Below, piece after piece: positions 59,856 to 64,000 of a stretch of DNA of 64,000 bases. The position numbers and the translations under genes are program-made. How positions within the stretch are numbered: the first letter of the stretch is position 1; the number at the start of each line of letters is the position of its first letter. The DNA comes from Variovorax sp. EL159 (GTDB taxonomy: Bacteria; Pseudomonadota; Gammaproteobacteria; Burkholderiales; Burkholderiaceae_C): NCBI RefSeq assembly GCF_900100965.1, contig NZ_FMUJ01000006.1, positions 62,001 through 126,000 of the forward strand, given 5' to 3'. The notes under the pieces are model-generated. The model did no database searches, was not told the origin of the DNA, and saw nothing but the letters and a program-made list of their open reading frames with translations.

Positions 59856-61314
59856 GCAGCTTGCCGTTGGCCGTGGTCGGCATCGCGTCGATCACCTCGA
59901 TGCGGGCCGGCCGCTTGTACGGCGACAGGTGCTCCACCAGTTGCACGCGCAAGGCCGCTTCATCGAGCACGGCGCCCGGCTTCATCTCGACGAAGGCGAC
60001 GATCTGCTCGTTGCCATCGGCCTCCGGCACGCCGACGACCGCGCACAGGTGCACGCCGTCGAAGCGGCCGATCACCGCCTCGATCTCGGCCGGGTACACG
60101 TTGAAACCTGAGCGGATGATCATTTCCTTCAGCCGACCGACCACGAACAGCGCGCCGTCTTCGCCGAAGCGCCCGAGGTCGCCCGACGCATACCAGCCGC
60201 CGGGGCGCATCACCTGCGCGGTGGCGGCCGCATCGCGGAAGTAGCCCAGCATCAGGCCCGGGCCGCGCAGCCAGATTTCGCCGGTGTCGCCTTGTGCCGC
60301 GTCCTGCCCGTCGAGGGTGACGATGCGCGCCTCGCCGCCTTCCACCGCATGGCCAGCGGCCGTGTCGGTGCGCGGCGATTCGGTGCGTGTGAGAAACACC
60401 GAGCCCGCGTACTCCGACAGGCCGTAGCCATAGTGCAGCGGCTGACCGAACAACCGCTCCACGCGCTGCTTGAGCGCCGGGTCGAGCGGCGCCGAGCCGG
60501 TGTACACGTAGCGCAGATGCGGAAAGCGCGGCACCACGTGCTCCGCATCGATGTGGGCCAGCAGGCGCGCGTACATGGTCGGCGGGCCGAGCAGGTTCGA
60601 CACCTGCTCGCCGGCCAGTGCCTGCAGCACGTCGACCGGCGAGAAGGCACTGCGCAGCACCAGAGATGCACCACCCGTCAGCGCCGCCATCAGCACCGTG
60701 CCGATGCCGAAGATGTGCGTCATGGGCAGGAAGGCGTAGGCACGGTCGCGCTCGTTCAGCGCGCGCACGGTGGCCGACACGCGCCCGAAGTGCAGCAGGC
60801 CGCGATGCGACACCATCACGCCCTTGGGGGTGCCCGAGGTGCCCGACGTGAAGATGATGGCGGCCGTGTCGGCCAATGCCGCATCGGGCTCCACACGTGC
60901 CTCGGCGCGCACCGCCGAGCGCATCACGCCCGGCAATGCCATCGGCACCGCACCGGCGCGCTGCGCATGCCGATCCGCCGATTCGGAAGCCTCGGCCGTG
61001 AAGCAGCACAGCCGCGCATCGGCCCGCTCGGCGATGGCCGCGATCTCGCCCGGCGACATGCGCGCATTGACGCCGCACGACCACGCACCGATGCGGCTGC
61101 AGGCCATGAGCAGCGCGATGTGCGCGGCGCAGTTCTCGGCCACCAGCACCACGCGGTCGGTCGGCCGCACGCCGGCATCCTGCAGGTCTTGCGCGGCCAC
61201 GTCGACCATCGCCTGCAAGGCCGCGTAGGTCGTGGCGCCCGTGGGCCCGAACAGAAAGACGGCATCGGGCGTGCGGGCCGCACGCGCCTCCAGCAATTCG
61301 TGAATGCGCTGCAT
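59818..61314 (-). CDS. Class I AMP-dependent acyl-CoA synthetase/ligase
   Basis: A 498-residue cytoplasmic enzyme that activates a carboxylic acid with ATP and CoA. It has the P-loop IIFTSGTSGTPKGVMVSH, the YGLSEYAG motif, WYASGDLGRFGEDGALFVVG and a C-terminal lysine in TTANGKLLKREL. The substrate may be a fatty or aromatic acid. It follows the Bug gene by 3 bp and the acyl-CoA dehydrogenase gene beyond it, so the operon imports, activates and oxidises an organic acid. Confidence 0.92.
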   Translation of the reverse strand: MQRIHELLEARAARTPDAVFLFGPTGATTYAALQAMVDVAAQDLQDAGVRPTDRVVLVAENCAAHIALLMACSRIGAWSCGVNARMSPGEIAAIAERADARLCCFTAEASESADRHAQRAGAVPMALPGVMRSAVRAEARVEPDAALADTAAIIFTSGTSGTPKGVMVSHRGLLHFGRVSATVRALNERDRAYAFLPMTHIFGIGTVLMAALTGGASLVLRSAFSPVDVLQALAGEQVSNLLGPPTMYARLLAHIDAEHVVPRFPHLRYVYTGSAPLDPALKQRVERLFGQPLHYGYGLSEYAGSVFLTRTESPRTDTAAGHAVEGGEARIVTLDGQDAAQGDTGEIWLRGPGLMLGYFRDAAATAQVMRPGGWYASGDLGRFGEDGALFVVGRLKEMIIRSGFNVYPAEIEAVIGRFDGVHLCAVVGVPEADGNEQIVAFVEMKPGAVLDEAALRVQLVEHLSPYKRPARIEVIDAMPTTANGKLLKRELQARARQP

Positions 61315-61317
61315 CGT

Positions 61318-62310
61318 CTATTCCGCCTCGATGCCCTTGGACGCGCTCGCCCAGAGCCTGCGGTCGGACACGCCTTTGGTCGCCAGCAGGTCCGGCGCCC
61401 CCGACCACACGTCATAGCCCTGTTCGCGCAACCGGCGCGCAATGTCTTCGCGCGCCAGCATCTTCTGCGCAGCGGCATTCACGCGCGCAACCAGCGCCGG
61501 GTCCATGCGCGCCGGGCCGTAGAGGCCGAACCAGCCGCCCACGTCGTAGCCGGGCACGCCCGACTCGATCATGGTCGGCACCTCGGGCAGCATGCGGTTG
61601 CGCTGGCGCGAGGTCACGGCCAGCGCGCGCACCTTGCCCGACTGGATGAAGGGCTTCGAGGTGGCGATGATGTCGAACATCATCGTCACGGTGCCGCCCA
61701 TCACGTCGGCCAATGCGGGCGCGCTGCCCTTGTAGGGCACATGCGTCATCTGCACGCCGGTCATCTTCTCCAGCAATGCGCCGCTCAGGTGGTTGGACGC
61801 GCCCACGCCCGCCGAGCCGTAGAACACCTTGCCGGGCCGCGCCTTCGCATAGGCCAGCAGCTCGCCCACGTTGCGCACGGGCAGCTCGTTGTTGACCACC
61901 AGCACGTTGGTGTAGTCCACCAGCGGCGCGATGGGCGTCAGGTCCTTCATCGGATCGAAGGCCATGTGGCGCTGCACGTTCGGGTTGATGGTGATGGTCG
62001 GGCTCGCGCCGAAGAACAGCACGGTGCCGTCGGGCGCGGCCTTGGCGACCGCGTCGCCGCCGAGCGAACCGCTGGCGCCGGGCCGGTTGTCGACGATGAC
62101 CTGCGTGCCCAGCTCCTGGCTCAGCGCGGGCGCGAGCAGCCGCGCCGCGCCATCGACCGGGCCACCGGCCGAATAGCCGACCACGAGCTTGATGAGCGAT
62201 GGCAAGGGCTGCTGCGCAAGAACGCGAGAAGGCAAGGGCAGCGTGGCGAGCGCTGCGCTGCCCGCCAGCGCGGCCATGAGGTGGCGGCGCGAGAAGTCGA
62301 TGGGTGTCAT
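61318..62310 (-). CDS. Bug/TctC family periplasmic solute-binding protein
   Basis: A 330-residue Bug protein with a twin-arginine-like signal (FSRRHLMAALAGSAAL, cleavage near VLAQQ). Its core has VGYSAGGPVDGAARLLAP, NRPGASGSLGGDAVAKAAPD and THVPYKGSAPALADVMGG. It sits between the genes of the acyl-CoA dehydrogenase and acyl-CoA ligase, so it probably captures the acid they use. It lies 44 bp after the dehydrogenase gene. Confidence 0.93.
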   Translation of the reverse strand: MTPIDFSRRHLMAALAGSAALATLPLPSRVLAQQPLPSLIKLVVGYSAGGPVDGAARLLAPALSQELGTQVIVDNRPGASGSLGGDAVAKAAPDGTVLFFGASPTITINPNVQRHMAFDPMKDLTPIAPLVDYTNVLVVNNELPVRNVGELLAYAKARPGKVFYGSAGVGASNHLSGALLEKMTGVQMTHVPYKGSAPALADVMGGTVTMMFDIIATSKPFIQSGKVRALAVTSRQRNRMLPEVPTMIESGVPGYDVGGWFGLYGPARMDPALVARVNAAAQKMLAREDIARRLREQGYDVWSGAPDLLATKGVSDRRLWASASKGIEAE

Positions 62311-62354
62311 GGGCGTTGTCTCCTGTTGTGTATTTCTTCGGCGGCTCACATCGC

Positions 62355-64000
62355 TCAGGCCGGCAAGTCCAAAACTTGCCGCGCGAGGATGTTGCGCTGT
62401 ATCTCGTTGGTGCCGCCGTAGATCATTGCGGCGGTGGAGCCGATAAGCGGCGACAGCACGTTGAAGGTCTGCCCATCGAGCACCTGGTCGCCGGCAACAG
62501 CGCCCTGCTCTTCCCCGGCCTCGACCAGCAGCGCGCCGATGCGGTGGAAAGTCTCGCTGGCCCAGATCTTCAGCAGCGACACCGACGCGGGCAGCGGCTT
62601 GCCGGCCCGCACGATGTCGGCAAAGCTCGTGTAGGCGGCGGTCAGGTCGGCCACGTCGAGCCGCAACGCGACGAAGCGCTGCGCAAACACCGGGTCGGCG
62701 AACAGGCGCCGCGCCTGCGCCAGCCGCGCGAGCTGGCCCAGCGCGTACTGCGACTGCTTGGGGCTGCCGAGAAAGATGCGCTCGAAACCCAGCAACGCCT
62801 TCGCGATCGTCCAGCCGCCGTGCAGCTTGCCCACGAGGTTCTCGGCCGGCACGCGCACGTTGTCGAAGAACACCTCGCAGAACTCCGGCTCGCCCGCCAG
62901 CGTGTGGATCGGCCGCACGGTGATGCCCGGCGTGCGCAGGTCGCACAGCAGGAAGCTGATGCCCTCCTGCTTGCGCGCATCCTTGTCGGTGCGCACAAGC
63001 ATGAAGATGTGGTTGGCGTCCTGCGCGAGCGTGGTCCAGATCTTCTGGCCATTGACGACGAAGTGATCGCCCTGCGCATCGCGCGCGGGCAAGGCCTCGG
63101 TGCGCAGACCCGCAAGGTCGGAGCCGGCGTTGGGCTCCGAATAGCCCTGGCACCACACATGCTCGCCGCTCAGGATGCGCGGCAGAAAGCGCTGCTGCTG
63201 CTCGGGCGTTCCGTGCTGGATCAGCAGCGGCCCGATCATCACGATGCCCTGGTCGGGCGCGCGTGCCACGCCGTACTGCTCCAGTTCCTCGATCCAGGCG
63301 ATGAGCTTGTCGGCCGGCAGGCCCATGCCGCCATGCGCCTGCGGCCACGCCGGTGCGATCCAGCCCTGCCCCGACAGCGTGAGGTACCACTCGCGCATCT
63401 CGCTCCAGCGTGCGCGGTGCGACAGGTAGCGCAGTTCTTGCGGATAGCGCTGCTGCAGAAAGCCGCGCACCATGCGGCGGAAATCGGGCTCGGGCATCGC
63501 GGCCCAGTCGGCCTGGCGCGGGAACTCGCCGGTCCAGGCTTCCGTCGTGCCCGAGGTACTGCCGGCCTCTTCCGTCAGCGCGGCATGGCGGCGCTGATGT
63601 GCCGTGACGTTACCCAGCCATGCCGAAAGGCACAGCGCGCGCTTGTAGAACAGGCTCAGGTCGCATTCCTGCGTGTAGCCGATGGCGCCATGCAGCTGCA
63701 CGGCCGCGCGCGAGGCCTGCAGCGCGGCGGCGGTGCAGCGCGCATTCGCGCGGCTGGCCTCGGCTTCGAGCCGGTTGCACGACAGGCCTTGCGCCGCCAG
63801 CGCGAGCACTTCGTTCAATGTGGCCTGCGCCACTTCGAGGTGAATGAACATATCGACGCAGCGGTGCTGCAGCGCCTGGAAGCTGCCGATGGGCTTGCCG
63901 AACTGCGAACGCGTGCGCAGGTACACCAGCGTCTGCGCCAGCATCGCCTGCCCCGCGCCCAATAACTCGGCCGCCTGCAGGATCTGGCCAGCCGCGAGTG
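62355..64000 (-). CDS. Fused two-domain acyl-CoA dehydrogenase (5' end outside the window)
   Basis: At least 548 codons; the frame is still open at base 64000. The part seen begins with the C-terminal half of one acyl-CoA dehydrogenase (LRTRSQFGKPIGSFQALQH, QLHGAIGYTQECDLSLFYKR). After a linker of about 40 residues there is a full second one (RARWSEMREWYLTLSGQGW, CQGYSEPNAGSDLAGLRTEA, ending TAAMIYGGTNEIQRNILARQ). A double domain protein of this kind is like the fused FadE enzymes of actinobacteria. It is the first gene of an operon with a Bug protein and an acyl-CoA ligase. The catalytic base of each half cannot be fixed by eye. Confidence 0.88.
   Translation of the reverse strand, partial: LAAGQILQAAELLGAGQAMLAQTLVYLRTRSQFGKPIGSFQALQHRCVDMFIHLEVAQATLNEVLALAAQGLSCNRLEAEASRANARCTAAALQASRAAVQLHGAIGYTQECDLSLFYKRALCLSAWLGNVTAHQRRHAALTEEAGSTSGTTEAWTGEFPRQADWAAMPEPDFRRMVRGFLQQRYPQELRYLSHRARWSEMREWYLTLSGQGWIAPAWPQAHGGMGLPADKLIAWIEELEQYGVARAPDQGIVMIGPLLIQHGTPEQQQRFLPRILSGEHVWCQGYSEPNAGSDLAGLRTEALPARDAQGDHFVVNGQKIWTTLAQDANHIFMLVRTDKDARKQEGISFLLCDLRTPGITVRPIHTLAGEPEFCEVFFDNVRVPAENLVGKLHGGWTIAKALLGFERIFLGSPKQSQYALGQLARLAQARRLFADPVFAQRFVALRLDVADLTAAYTSFADIVRAGKPLPASVSLLKIWASETFHRIGALLVEAGEEQGAVAGDQVLDGQTFNVLSPLIGSTAAMIYGGTNEIQRNILARQVLDLPA

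Noticed and set aside
1..64000. tRNA, rRNA and CRISPR arrays, and intact insertion sequences
   Set aside because: None were seen: no cloverleaf-like sequences ending in CCA near the repeats, no spacer arrays, and no transposase or integrase reading frames. Absence was judged by eye only.

Overview
The window is GC-rich, densely coded and free of rRNA or tRNA genes. Its gene content (many Bug/TctC-type solute-binding proteins beside LysR regulators, a monomeric NADP isocitrate dehydrogenase, a family 5 peptide ABC operon with M81 and M20 peptidases, a Gram-negative porin of the Burkholderiales type) points to a soil or plant-associated betaproteobacterium of the Comamonadaceae, most like Variovorax. 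That assignment rests on gene content only.

Layout. 1-9.6 kb: a CynX/NimT-type exporter, then a minus-strand operon for a peptide-type ABC importer (binding protein, two permeases, fused double ATPase) ending in an M81 metallopeptidase and an M20 hippurate-hydrolase-type amidohydrolase. A tandem glycine riboswitch lies in its leader. 9.7-17.5 kb: a secreted unknown, an orphan ABC ATPase, monomeric isocitrate dehydrogenase, a DUF1161 protein, a methyltransferase, an SDR with an altered active site, cyanase, a long inverted repeat, a DUF1348 protein and a TetR regulator. 17.5-23 kb: a lactate module (LctP permease, LysR regulator, LldD dehydrogenase) and an MHS-family transporter.

23-31 kb is the accessory region. 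A 59-bp copy of the 3' end of the transporter gene brackets a cassette of about 1 kb with a possible effector and a membrane protein. It is followed by a phage-like c4/ash leader with small ORFs. Next comes a polymorphic-toxin locus on the minus strand: an exported Rhs protein with a toxin-like tip and small immunity candidate, then a displaced second Rhs tip with its own membrane-protein immunity candidate.

31-43 kb is a deoxysugar utilisation locus, probably for L-fucose or a relative: a porin, a surface beta-helix lipoprotein that could release the sugar, an RbsABC-type importer, lactonase, dehydratase, SDR and mutarotase. A divergent FadR-type GntR regulator faces an array of three TGG-N5-CCA sites. 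43-50 kb holds a tannase-family lipoprotein coupled to a second esterase, two Bug proteins and a LysR regulator, likely for ester-linked aromatic compounds. 50-56 kb holds a DUF1089 protein, TRAP transporter membrane subunits without a P subunit, a YiiX-like hydrolase, a palindromic repeat, DNA polymerase IV and a DUF2459 protein. 56-64 kb holds an aspartate carbamoyltransferase with an N-terminal helix-turn-helix domain facing twin operators, a purine nucleoside permease, a kinase-like fragment protein, a SnoaL-like protein, and an operon of fused acyl-CoA dehydrogenase (cut by the window edge), Bug protein and acyl-CoA ligase.

The best leads are the glycine riboswitch on a peptide/amidase operon, the HTH-ATCase with its own operator pair, the duplicated gene end around the toxin-like cassette, the twin Rhs tips, and the beta-helix/PDZ lipoprotein inside the fucose-type locus.
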